The notes beneath the pieces were generated by a model, which saw only the letters and a list, made by a program, of their open reading frames with translations, ran no database searches and was not told where the DNA came from. Shown in pieces: positions 26,065 through 35,600 of a stretch of DNA of 57,588 nucleotides. The translations under genes were made by a program, and so were the position numbers. The stretch covers positions 1 to 57,588 of the forward strand of contig CALGOB010000209.1 of assembly GCA_937958005.1 (NCBI GenBank). The letters run 5' to 3'. This stretch comes from an uncultured Cyclobacteriaceae bacterium. Its GTDB lineage: Bacteria; Bacteroidota; Bacteroidia; Cytophagales; Cyclobacteriaceae. Within the stretch, counting starts at the first letter, position 1. Each line of letters opens with the position of its first letter.

Positions 26065-27467
26065 AGGGTTTTTTGAATGAAAATTTTCTGTTGGATACAG
26101 AAACAGCTATTAGGTTGTACCATGGTCATGTCAAAGATTTACCAATCATTGATTACCATAATCACTTACCTCCTGATGAGATAGCATCAGATAAAATATA
26201 TAATAATATTACCCAAGTATGGCTACAAGGAGATCATTACAAGTGGCGCGCTATGCGGGCATTTGGCATTGATGAAAAATATATTACTGGGGACGCTTCT
26301 GATAAAGACAAGTTTTTAAAGTGGGCTGAAACAGTTCCTCACACACTGCGAAACCCACTATATCATTGGACTCACTTAGAATTACAGCGCTACTTTGGCA
26401 TTTCAAAACTTCTTAACCCAGAATCAGCAGAAGAAATTTATGATCAAACCAGTGAGCAATTGCAATCCAAAGAGTTCTCTGCGGTTGGTCTTCTAAAGAA
26501 AATGAAAGTAGAGGTTGTCTGTACTACCGATGATCCCATAGATAATTTGACTTATCATCAGCAAATAAGAGAACGCAATTCTAGTTTGAAAGTATTACCT
26601 ACTTTCAGGCCTGATAAAGCTATGGATTTTTCAGATCAGGAAACTTTTCAGGCATATTTAAAAAAACTGGTTAACTTAACTGGTATAGAAATTTCTAGCT
26701 TTGAACAGTATATGTCAGCACTTTCTGCTAGGCACGATTATTTTCACTCATTAAGCTGTCGATTATCAGATCATGGCCTGAGCCATTTAGAAGCTGAGGA
26801 AGTTAGCAGCGATCTAGCAGCTTCTCTTTTTAGTAAAATACTTAATGGAACTAGTCTAAACAATTTAGAACAATCACAACTAAGAAGCGCTTTCCTATTG
26901 GCCATAGCAAAGTTAAACCATGATAAGGGGTGGGTACAGCAGTTTCATCTGGGAGCTTTACGTAACAATAACCAAAGGATGTTAAGAGAACTTGGTCCAG
27001 ATACTGGGTTTGATTCAATAGGAGACTTTATTCAAGCACAGCAAATGTCTCGCTTTTTTGATCGTCTAGATAACACAAATCAGCTTGCTAAGACAATTAC
27101 TTACAATCTGAATCCTTCTGATAACGAGGTGTTTGCTGCAATGATGGGGAATTACAATGACGGGACTGTAAGAGGAAAAATGCAATATGGTGCGGCATGG
27201 TGGTTTCTTGACCAGTTAGATGGTATGGAAAAACAAATAAATGCCCTGTCAAATATTGGATTGCTTAGTTGCTCTGTAGGAATGCTTACTGATTCAAGAA
27301 GTTTTCTGTCATTTCCCAGACATGAATATTTTCGTAGACTTTTGTGCAATATAATAGGAAGGGATATAGAAAATGGATTAATCCCTAATGATGAAAAAAT
27401 GACTGCGGAAATGGTACGAAATATTTGCTATTTTAATGCTGTTTCGTACTTCAATTTTGATAAGTAG
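26061..27467 (+). CDS. uxaC: Uronate (glucuronate) isomerase
   Basis: A 468-residue TIM-barrel enzyme of the amidohydrolase superfamily that converts D-glucuronate to D-fructuronate (and galacturonate to tagaturonate). The metal site motif [13 protein letters not shown] is near residue 30, TTDDPIDNL near residue 150, FRPDKAMDF near residue 180, HLGALRNNN near residue 295, DTGFDSIGD near residue 315, and the [11 protein letters not shown] and [22 protein letters not shown] blocks lie in the C-terminal third. It overlaps uxuA by four bases and ends two bases before kdgK, so all are co-translated. With uxuA and the oxidoreductase it forms the saturated-glucuronate branch. Confidence 0.96.
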   Translation: MKGFLNENFLLDTETAIRLYHGHVKDLPIIDYHNHLPPDEIASDKIYNNITQVWLQGDHYKWRAMRAFGIDEKYITGDASDKDKFLKWAETVPHTLRNPLYHWTHLELQRYFGISKLLNPESAEEIYDQTSEQLQSKEFSAVGLLKKMKVEVVCTTDDPIDNLTYHQQIRERNSSLKVLPTFRPDKAMDFSDQETFQAYLKKLVNLTGIEISSFEQYMSALSARHDYFHSLSCRLSDHGLSHLEAEEVSSDLAASLFSKILNGTSLNNLEQSQLRSAFLLAIAKLNHDKGWVQQFHLGALRNNNQRMLRELGPDTGFDSIGDFIQAQQMSRFFDRLDNTNQLAKTITYNLNPSDNEVFAAMMGNYNDGTVRGKMQYGAAWWFLDQLDGMEKQINALSNIGLLSCSVGMLTDSRSFLSFPRHEYFRRLLCNIIGRDIENGLIPNDEKMTAEMVRNICYFNAVSYFNFDK

Positions 27468-27468
27468 A

Positions 27469-28494
27469 ATGACTAAAAAAATAATTACATTTGGAGAGAT
27501 ATTGATGAGGCTTTCCCCTTTAGGTTCACTTCGATTCTCTCAGGCAGATCAATTTGAGGTAATTTATGGAGGTGGAGAATATAATGTAGCGGCATCATTG
27601 AGCCAATTTGGACTTCCTGTCGAATTTGTTACGCGCTTACCAGATAATGATTTTGGTGACAATGTACTGGGAGAATTAAGGAAAAGCAAAGTAGGTGAGT
27701 CACACATAGTGAAAGGAGGGGATCGGCTTGGAATTTACTTCTTGGAAAGTGGCGTGTCAGTCAGAGGCGGGAATGTCATATATGATCGTGGTCATTCCGC
27801 AATGGCACAGCTTAAACCTGGAATGATAGATTGGGACAGAGCATTTGAAGATGCAGAATGGTTTCATTGGTCTGGGATAACCCCTGCCATTTCACAGTCT
27901 GCAGCTGATGCTTGCCTAGAAGCTGTCAGTGTTGCAGCAAAGAAAGGACTTACCATATCTACGGACTTAAACTACAGACAAAAATTGTGGCAATATGGTG
28001 GAGATATGAGAAGCATTATGACTGAATTGGTACAATACTGTGATGTTGTACTGGCACATGCCGATACTGCTGAACTTATGCTAGGACTGAAGGTTGATCA
28101 GGACTTGTTGGGCAGTGAGCAGCAATTCAGAGAAATGAGTAATCAATTTCAAAGCCAATTTCCAAAAGTTAAATCAGTAATCACAACTTTTAGGACATCA
28201 CACTCTTCTTCAAATAATGACTTAAATTCAATGCTTTTCAATGACGGTAAAGTATTTGCATCTAAAAAATTAGCAATCACCCATATTGTTGACCGTGTAG
28301 GAGGAGGTGATGCTTTCATGGGAGGATTGATTTACGGGTTGATAGCAAAGCCAGAAGAATATCAATATACAATAGATTTTGCGACTGCTGCAGCTGCTTT
28401 TAAACATACCATTCAGGGAGATGTAAACAGAGCTTCCATCGGTGAAATTGAGAAACTGATGGGAGGAGATGTTTCAGGGCGTGTTGCAAGATAA
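27469..28494 (+). CDS. kdgK: 2-keto-3-deoxygluconate (KDG) kinase, PfkB family
   Basis: A 341-residue sugar kinase that phosphorylates KDG to KDPG with ATP. The ATG at 27469, one base after the uxaC stop, gives the usual start MTKKIITFGEILMRLSP; an in-frame ATG 33 bases upstream lies inside uxaC and is rejected. Motifs are FEVIYGGGEYNVAASLSQFG near residue 28, STDLNYRQKLW near residue 165 and the catalytic VDRVGGGDAFMGGLIYG near residue 270. The sequence resembles PfkB-family KdgK proteins of Bacteroidota. Its product feeds the next gene, KDPG aldolase. Confidence 0.94.
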   Translation: MTKKIITFGEILMRLSPLGSLRFSQADQFEVIYGGGEYNVAASLSQFGLPVEFVTRLPDNDFGDNVLGELRKSKVGESHIVKGGDRLGIYFLESGVSVRGGNVIYDRGHSAMAQLKPGMIDWDRAFEDAEWFHWSGITPAISQSAADACLEAVSVAAKKGLTISTDLNYRQKLWQYGGDMRSIMTELVQYCDVVLAHADTAELMLGLKVDQDLLGSEQQFREMSNQFQSQFPKVKSVITTFRTSHSSSNNDLNSMLFNDGKVFASKKLAITHIVDRVGGGDAFMGGLIYGLIAKPEEYQYTIDFATAAAAFKHTIQGDVNRASIGEIEKLMGGDVSGRVAR

Positions 28495-28516
28495 TTTTAA
28501 TAATCAAAAAAATATA

Positions 28517-29185
28517 ATGGCAAGATTTACAAGAATTGAGGTTTTTCAAACAATGCAACAAACTGGAGTAGTCCCACTGTTTTATCATGCAGATATTGTA
28601 TTGTGTAAACAAATTGTAAAGGCGTGTTACGATGGAGGGGCTCGCTTGCTTGAATTTACTAGCAGAGGTGATTATGCGCATGAAATCTTTAGAGAACTCA
28701 ATCTATATGTTGAGAAAGACCTGCCAGAAATGATCTTGGGTGTAGGATCTGTTACAGATGCTGGTGCTGCGTCACTTTATATGCAGCTGGGCGCTAATTT
28801 TGTAGTAACCCCTGTTTTTAGGGAAGATATAGCCATAGCCTGCAATCGTAGAAAAGTACTTTGGTCTCCAGGCTGTTCTTCACTTACGGAAATTGCCAAA
28901 GCCGAAGAATTTGGTTGCGAAATGGTGAAACTGTTTCCAGGCAGTATTTATAATGCAGGGTTTGTCAAAGCTATTAAAGGACCTTGCCCTTGGACGAATA
29001 TTATGCCAACAGGTGGAGTGTCTCTTGAAGAAGACAACCTGAAGGATTGGTTTAGCGCGGGAGTGACTTGCGTAGGGCTAGGATCTAAGCTTATTTCCAA
29101 AGATATTTTAGAAGACCAAAACATATCTCTGCTAGAGAACCGTGTAAAGAATGTTATTTCTGTGATAAAAAAAATAAGATCTTAA
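28517..29185 (+). CDS. eda: KDPG (2-keto-3-deoxy-6-phosphogluconate) aldolase
   Basis: A 222-residue class I aldolase that splits KDPG into pyruvate and glyceraldehyde-3-phosphate. The ATG at 28517 (MARFTRIEVFQTMQQTG) is chosen over an in-frame ATG at 28469 that lies inside kdgK. Motifs are the substrate region ARLLEFTSRGDYA near residue 40, GVGSVTDAGAAS near residue 72, the TPVFRED block near residue 95, the Schiff-base lysine in VKLFPGS near residue 135 and MPTGGVSLEED near residue 160. This completes the Entner-Doudoroff-type end of the pathway. The TRAP transporter genes follow after 13 bases. Confidence 0.94.
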   Translation: MARFTRIEVFQTMQQTGVVPLFYHADIVLCKQIVKACYDGGARLLEFTSRGDYAHEIFRELNLYVEKDLPEMILGVGSVTDAGAASLYMQLGANFVVTPVFREDIAIACNRRKVLWSPGCSSLTEIAKAEEFGCEMVKLFPGSIYNAGFVKAIKGPCPWTNIMPTGGVSLEEDNLKDWFSAGVTCVGLGSKLISKDILEDQNISLLENRVKNVISVIKKIRS

Positions 29186-29198
29186 ACCTGGACTGATC

Positions 29199-30242
29199 AT
29201 GAACTTAAATGTTAAATACCTGCTGATTTCAAATGGTTTCTTAAGGTTAAGAACTTGGGCTTTAAGATCTACGTTTTTAATAATCGCTGGTTTTATCATG
29301 TTTTCTTGTAACCGCTCTTCCAAAACCCTAGAACTTCGCCTTGCTCACAGCTTAGATGTTACCCATCCTGTTCATCAGGGAATGGAACATATGGCAGAAC
29401 AGCTACTTTTGGTAAGTAATGGTGAGATGCGTATTAAAATCTACCCAAGCAGCCAATTAGGTTCAGAAAGAGAATGCCTAGAACTGCTACAGGTTGGAAG
29501 CTTGGATATGACAAAGGTTTCTGCAGCGGTAATGGAGAATTTTGCACCGGCATATGAAGTACTGAGTTTACCTTACATTTTCAGAAGTAGACAACATGCT
29601 TACGCAGTTTTAGATGGAGATGTAGGACAGTACTTTCTAGAAAAAGGCAGTGATTACAGGTTAAGAGGTCTTGCGTTTTATGATGCAGGTAGCAGAAGTT
29701 TTTATACCAAAGATAAACCGGTAAGTAAACCAGAGGATCTTGAGGGATTGAAAATAAGGGTACAAAGGAGTAAATCTGCTGTAGATATGATCAATCAAAT
29801 GGGAGGGGCACCTACCCCAATTTCATGGGGCGAATTATACACTGCCCTTCAACAAGGTGTTGTAGATGGCGCAGAGAATAACCCACCAAGTTTCTTTTTT
29901 TCAAGACATTTTGAAGTATGCAAATACTATTCAATAAATGAACATACTTCTGTTCCAGATGTATTACTGATAGGTACAGCCACATGGAACCGCCTAAACG
30001 AAAAGCAGCGAAATTGGGTGAAAGAAGCTGCTAGGAGATCAACAAATTATCAAAGAAAAGTTTGGCAGGCCTCAGAAAAGGAAAGTTTAGCTAAAATGGA
30101 AAAGCAAGGGGTACAAATCTCTTATCCCGATAAGGAAGCATTTGCCCGAAAAGTTTCCTCAATGACAGAAAATTACAAAGAATTTTCTGAGTACCGTAAC
30201 ATAGTTGAAAAAATAGAAAATACTAAAATTGAAATTGAATAA
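29199..30242 (+). CDS. dctP: TRAP transporter substrate-binding protein (DctP type), lipoprotein
   Basis: A 347-residue periplasmic solute receptor. The N-terminal hydrophobic segment ends in a lipobox-like IMFSC, so it is probably membrane-anchored by lipid, unlike the free receptors of Proteobacteria. The DctP pattern is present: LRLAHSLDVTHPVHQGMEHMAE, YPSSQLGSERECLELLQVGSLDM, EVLSLPYIFRS near residue 115, LEGLKIRVQRSKSAVDMINQMGGAPTPISWGELYTALQQGVVDGAENNP (with the conserved ligand arginine in IRV) and FSRHFEV. The presence of uronate genes on both sides indicates a glucuronate-type or KDG ligand. It is followed by its two membrane partners. Confidence 0.93.
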   Translation: MNLNVKYLLISNGFLRLRTWALRSTFLIIAGFIMFSCNRSSKTLELRLAHSLDVTHPVHQGMEHMAEQLLLVSNGEMRIKIYPSSQLGSERECLELLQVGSLDMTKVSAAVMENFAPAYEVLSLPYIFRSRQHAYAVLDGDVGQYFLEKGSDYRLRGLAFYDAGSRSFYTKDKPVSKPEDLEGLKIRVQRSKSAVDMINQMGGAPTPISWGELYTALQQGVVDGAENNPPSFFFSRHFEVCKYYSINEHTSVPDVLLIGTATWNRLNEKQRNWVKEAARRSTNYQRKVWQASEKESLAKMEKQGVQISYPDKEAFARKVSSMTENYKEFSEYRNIVEKIENTKIEIE

Positions 30243-30253
30243 TTATTAAGCTC

Positions 30254-30724
30254 ATGAAGGAAAAGTTGCTAGGTGCTTTGGAGAAATTATTAATCTTGCT
30301 GGTTGCTATTATGACTTTGACAGTCATCTGGCAGGTTACTTCTAGATATGTTCTGGGTGATCCCAGTAATTTTACCGATGAATTGGCTGGCTTTCTGTTG
30401 ATTTGGCTTGGTATTTTTGGGGCAGCGTATGCTACAGGTAAAGAAGTTCACGTGGCAATTGATATAATACCCCAACTATTAAAAGGAAGAAATAAGTTAA
30501 TAGTTTACAGAATTTCTAGGCTTTTGGTTGCCGTGTTTGCTGTGGCAGTCATGATAGTAGGAGGTGCTAATCTTGTGTATCTCACTTTTATTCTGGATCA
30601 AAGATCAGCAAGCTTACAGCTGCCTTTAGGATATGTATATACATGTATCCCAGTAGGTGGGTTGCTTATTACTTTTTTCGTTCTCCACTCAGTTGTTAAA
30701 CCAATTAATACTCAGGAACAATGA
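30254..30724 (+). CDS. dctQ: TRAP transporter small membrane subunit (DctQ type)
   Basis: A 156-residue protein with four hydrophobic segments (residues about 10-30, 42-62, 84-108, 125-148), as usual for DctQ. It carries the family signature FTDELAGFLLIWLGIFGAAYATGKEVHVAIDII near residue 40-72. It partners the large DctM subunit, whose start codon overlaps this gene's stop by four bases (ATGA at 30721), so the two are made in matched amounts. The pair imports the ligand caught by DctP using the sodium gradient. Confidence 0.93.
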   Translation: MKEKLLGALEKLLILLVAIMTLTVIWQVTSRYVLGDPSNFTDELAGFLLIWLGIFGAAYATGKEVHVAIDIIPQLLKGRNKLIVYRISRLLVAVFAVAVMIVGGANLVYLTFILDQRSASLQLPLGYVYTCIPVGGLLITFFVLHSVVKPINTQEQ

Positions 30725-32019
30725 ATTATACAGAAGTAATTATACTCATTGTTTCGTTCATTGTGCTCCTTGGGATTGGAGTGCCGGTTGCTTATAGTAT
30801 AGGTCTCTCATCTATGTTTACGTTATTGATATCTATACCCACATTACCGGCATTGTCAACTTTATCACAACGAATGGCATCGGCACTTGACAGTTTTGCC
30901 TTGTTGGCAATCCCTTTTTTTATTCTCGCTGGTCAATTTATGAATAGGGGAGGTATTGCTGAACGGCTGATTGATCTAGCAAAGGTTATGGTTGGCCGCT
31001 TACCAGGAGGACTTGCATTTGTAAACATCATATCTTGTATGCTGTTTGGAGCAATTTCAGGCTCTGCAGTTGCTGCAGCCTCAGCAATCGGAGGATTTAT
31101 GATAGGTAGGATGGAGAAGGAAGGTTATTCTAGGTCTTTTAGTGCTGCAATCAATATTACTAGCTCTACAACAGGTTTGATTATTCCTCCAAGTAATGTG
31201 TTGATTGTTTATTCTCTAGCTAGTGGCGGGGTATCTATTGCGGCTCTATTTCTTGCAGGATATTTACCAGGAATTCTAGTAGGGCTAGTGCTCATGCTAG
31301 TAGCTGGTGTCTGGTCTTATGCAAGAAAATATCCAGTGGGAAAGAATGTAGGCCTCAAGGTGGCATTGATAAAAGTATGGAGAGCAGTGCCTAGTTTGTT
31401 GCTATTGGTCATTGTAATGGGAGGGATTATTGCAGGAATATTTACTGCAACTGAAGCATCTGCTATCGCAGTGATGTATACAGCTATACTTTCAATTGGA
31501 ATTTATAAGGAAATTAAATGGACTGACGTTCCAGGGATTTTTGTTGAAACAGCTAAGACAACTGCAATTGTTATGTTACTAATTGGCACCTCAATGGGTA
31601 TGTCATGGGCGATGTCTTACCAGAATATTCCGCAGGAGGTAAGTGAAGCATTAATCAGTATAAGTGATAACAAAATAGTGATTCTAGTTATTATCAACCT
31701 TATATTGCTATTTGTAGGGATATTTATGGATATGACACCAGCAATACTAATTTTCACTCCTATTTTCTTACCTGTAGTTACAAAATTAGGAATGGATCCG
31801 GTACATTTTGGAATAGTAATGGTTTTGAATCTTTGTATTGGACTTTGTACACCACCCGTTGGTTCAGTATTATTTGTAGGTGTTGGAGTAGCGAAAACCT
31901 CTATTCAAAAAGTAATAAAGCCTTTGCTGCCATTGTTTATCGCTATGTTGATAGTTTTATTAATGGTGACTTATATTCCACAGATATCTTTGTGGTTACC
32001 TAAATTGTTGGGGATTTAG
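30721..32019 (+). CDS. dctM: TRAP transporter large membrane subunit (DctM type)
   Basis: A 432-residue permease with about twelve hydrophobic helices. It shows the DctM features: AIPFFILAGQFMNRGGIAERLIDLAK near residue 62, SCMLFGAISGSAVAAASAIGG near residue 105, the TSSTTGLIIPPSN hairpin near residue 145 and FTATEASAIAVMYT near residue 245, and MDMTPAILIFTPIFLPVV near residue 338. Length fits the family. It is the last gene of the operon that begins at 24019. TRAP transporters are common for uronates in Proteobacteria; having one directly next to a SusCD locus is less usual. Confidence 0.94.
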   Translation: MNYTEVIILIVSFIVLLGIGVPVAYSIGLSSMFTLLISIPTLPALSTLSQRMASALDSFALLAIPFFILAGQFMNRGGIAERLIDLAKVMVGRLPGGLAFVNIISCMLFGAISGSAVAAASAIGGFMIGRMEKEGYSRSFSAAINITSSTTGLIIPPSNVLIVYSLASGGVSIAALFLAGYLPGILVGLVLMLVAGVWSYARKYPVGKNVGLKVALIKVWRAVPSLLLLVIVMGGIIAGIFTATEASAIAVMYTAILSIGIYKEIKWTDVPGIFVETAKTTAIVMLLIGTSMGMSWAMSYQNIPQEVSEALISISDNKIVILVIINLILLFVGIFMDMTPAILIFTPIFLPVVTKLGMDPVHFGIVMVLNLCIGLCTPPVGSVLFVGVGVAKTSIQKVIKPLLPLFIAMLIVLLMVTYIPQISLWLPKLLGI

Positions 32020-32654
32020 AAAAAAGTACAAGTTAATTCTATGCTTATTTATTAGAAGGGACAAGAGAAGAGGTTATTTCAATTTTGAAGACAAGATGAT
32101 AAGTTTGAATGTAGGGAAATTAATCAGCTCTTTTCAACCCTTTTATATTTGGAGTTTCTGTTAATATAAGGTGTTGATTATTTCTATGAATTCAGAAGCT
32201 TTCTGGCGCAAATGAAGTTTTAGGATTTTATTGAGTTTGGTCATTTGTTTTATCATTACAAGAGTAGAGAAATTATGATCGTTTTGAGATAAAGATGTTC
32301 TAGAAAGAGATATTTCTAATCTTATTTGTAGTTGTTTGGTTGTGGTGTGCTAGGTGATTATTTAATGAGTTTTGTGAGCTGATGGGGGCAATACGGCATA
32401 AGACCATTTACAAGACAACCCTGTTGATTTGTTGAAAGTTTATTACGAAATTCTTTTTTCAATGAGATGTCAAAGCTAAAGAGAAATGAATGAAAGCTGT
32501 ACATATAAGTTACTACTCAACTGAAAAGACGTATTTTTGAACTCAAAAGAAGATCTTTTTTTGTAACCTCTGTTCACTTTCAGGTTAAATTGTGTACCAG
32601 TAATTTTAATATAAGTTGTCAATAATTTATGGTGGTTTTTAACAAACTTGTATA
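32020..32654. other. Gene-free stretch upstream of the hybrid sensor gene
   Basis: About 635 bases of AT-rich DNA without a supported gene, M1 or R2 copy. It separates the catabolic/TRAP operon from the sensor gene. No strong terminator follows dctM and no clear TAnnTTTG promoter is visible before 32655. Confidence 0.4.
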
Positions 32655-35600
32655 GTGAAACATTTATTTTTATTAATAATCAATATTCTTGTGCTTGTTA
32701 TTCAGATAATAGCACAGCCAACTACTGTTCAGTTCAAACATTTAAAGACAGGAGACGGTCTATCACAAAGTTCTGTAATTGCAATAGCTCAGGGTCTAGA
32801 TGGTATTATGTGGTTTGGAACTAGGGATGGTCTCAATAAATTTGATGGAAATCAGTTCACAGTTTTTAGAAATATCCCTGAAGAAGAAAGCAGTATCAGT
32901 AATAATGACATTTTAGATTTAACAGTTGACCAGACTGGTGATTTATGGGTAGCTACACAATATGGGTTGAACTTATTCAGAACCAAGGAAGGCAAGTTTC
33001 AAAGGTTTCTACACCACCCTAATGATATAAATTCACTTATAGGCAACTCTGTTAGGTCTGTTATCCAAAGAAAAAACGGTCAGATATTAGCCGGTACTGC
33101 TAACGGTTTGAGCTTTATAGATAAAAAAAGTGGGAATGTACAAAGCAAATGGGACAAAGGTAATAAATCACAACCTTACAACATATACGTATTGTATGAG
33201 GATAAGTCAGAAAATATCTGGGTAGGTACAAATGATCAGATCATCCTGCTTACGGAAAATGAAAAGGAACCTCTGAGTTTTTATTTAGGCAAACGTGTTC
33301 AGGCATTGATAGAAGATATTCATGGGAATTTGTTGATAGGAACTAATGACGGCCTTTTTATGATTAATGAAGAAAAGAGGCTTATATCGTTTGATGAGAG
33401 TATCTATTATGATAAACTTAATAACCGAGATATTCGTGCATTGGAATTTGATGATGATGGTAGTTTATGGATAGGTACTTACAATGGAATTAACAGAATA
33501 GATAAAGACAATAAAAATTCAATAATCCAGAATATTCCTTCTAACCCTCAAAGCATTAGCCGAAATACAATCAAATCTATCTATAAGGATCAAGCGGGCT
33601 CTATTTGGGTGGGTGCTTATTATGGAGGTATTAATATATGGGATAAGGTTAATAGCAATTTTGGGAGAATTAAGGTTAATGAAACTGGTTTGAATTATGA
33701 TGTAATTAGTTCAATGACCGAAAGCCAGGATAAACTGTATATAGGCACGGAAGGAGGAGGAATTAATATTATGGATAAACAGACCGGTAACTTTCGTTAT
33801 TGGATGGGCAACAAATCCAATAATATTAAATCAATTTATTTGGATACTTTGAAAAAAGAGATCTGGGCCGGCACGTTTAACGATGGAGTATTGATATTGG
33901 ATGATCACCTAAAGATTTCTAAGGTTTTTGACGTTGCCTCAGGTTTATCACATAATGATGTTTATGATATCAAGCCATATCTGCATAATTACATGCTGAT
34001 CAGTACTTTTGGAGGAGGATTGAATATCATTGATAAAGAGAATCAGCATATAAATGTAATAAAAAATGACCCCGAAGACATATACTCCATCTGTGATAAT
34101 GAAGTTAGAACGTCTTTGGTAGATATGCATAATAATATCTGGATTGGTACACAAGATGGTTTAAGCTTTCTTGAAAGCAAACAGTTTAGGAAAGGGGATT
34201 TCCAGATGAAAAATTACTTTTATGATGCTGCTGAAGATATAGGAGTAGATATATTGACAATTTATGAAGATTCGAAAGGCTTAATCTGGGTAGGTACTAA
34301 AGAAATAGGGTTGCATTTCTTCGATGGTGTTGAGTTTAAGGAGGTGCCTCTTTTTGATAAGCTATTAGGTGCCAGCAGAGCTATCAATGCGATTCAGGAA
34401 GATGGTTCAGGTCGGTTATGGATCTCCTCTAATAACGGGGTGATCAGGTATGATCCGGCAACTGGAAATACTAGGTTATTTGAGGAATCAGATGGGTTAG
34501 TTTCAAATGAATTCAACAACAATGCCTCATTCAAATCCTCAGAAGGAGTCATGTATTTTGGTGGCCCTAATGGAATTTTGTTTTTTAAACCTAAAGATAT
34601 TATCAGAAGTGATTTCACACTGGACGTAGTTTTAACAGATTTTAAAATTTATAACCAAAGTATTCTTCCAAGAGACTATACAGGGATTTTAAAGACTGCA
34701 ATTTCTCAAACTGATGAAATAGAACTGGATTTTGACCAAGCAAATTTCACTATTCAATTTGCTTTGCCTAGTTATGTTAATTCTGACAAAAATAGGTTTG
34801 CTTACAGATTGCTTGGTTTGGACAATAAGTGGAAGAACACAGCCATTAATCAAGCATCGTTTACCATTCAAGAACCTGGGGAGTATTTTTTTGAAGTAAA
34901 AGGAGCTAATTGGGCAGGTGTGTGGAATAATAACCCAACAGTACTCAGGTTGAAAATAAACCCCGCCCCATGGAAAACTTGGTGGGCATATTTAATTTAT
35001 GCAATATCAATATTTGTCGCTTTGAGTTTTTTGATCAAGACTATACGCTCAAAATCAGAACTCCAAGCAAACCTTGAAATTGAATACCGAGAGAATGAAC
35101 AACAGAAGTTACTCAATAAAATGAAACTTCAGTTTTTTACTAATATTTCCCATGAGTTTAGAACCTCCCTTACTTTGATCATAGGGCCACTCCAGCAGAT
35201 TATTTATGAATACAGAGGTAGTAGAAAACTTTTTAAAGAATTAATTTCAATCGAGAAAAATGCCGATCAATTGATGAAGTTAATTAATCAGTTGATGGAA
35301 TTCAGGAAATTAGAGAATAAACAGGCTTCTATTCAGACGGCGGAAGGAAATATTGTCAAGTTTACAAAAGAAGTCTTTTTGTCGTTTCAGGCTTATGCCA
35401 GAACCAAGAAATTCCAATATGAATTTTTTGCTGAGAGTGAAGAGATTAAACTGTACTATGATCGTGATAAGATGGAACGAGTTCTATACAACATCATTTC
35501 AAATGCATTTAAATACAGTGATAGTAAAAGGGAGATAAAAGTGACCCTGAGTCAAACAGATAAAGATGTGAGGATATCTATAGCCGATTCTGGAAAAGGA

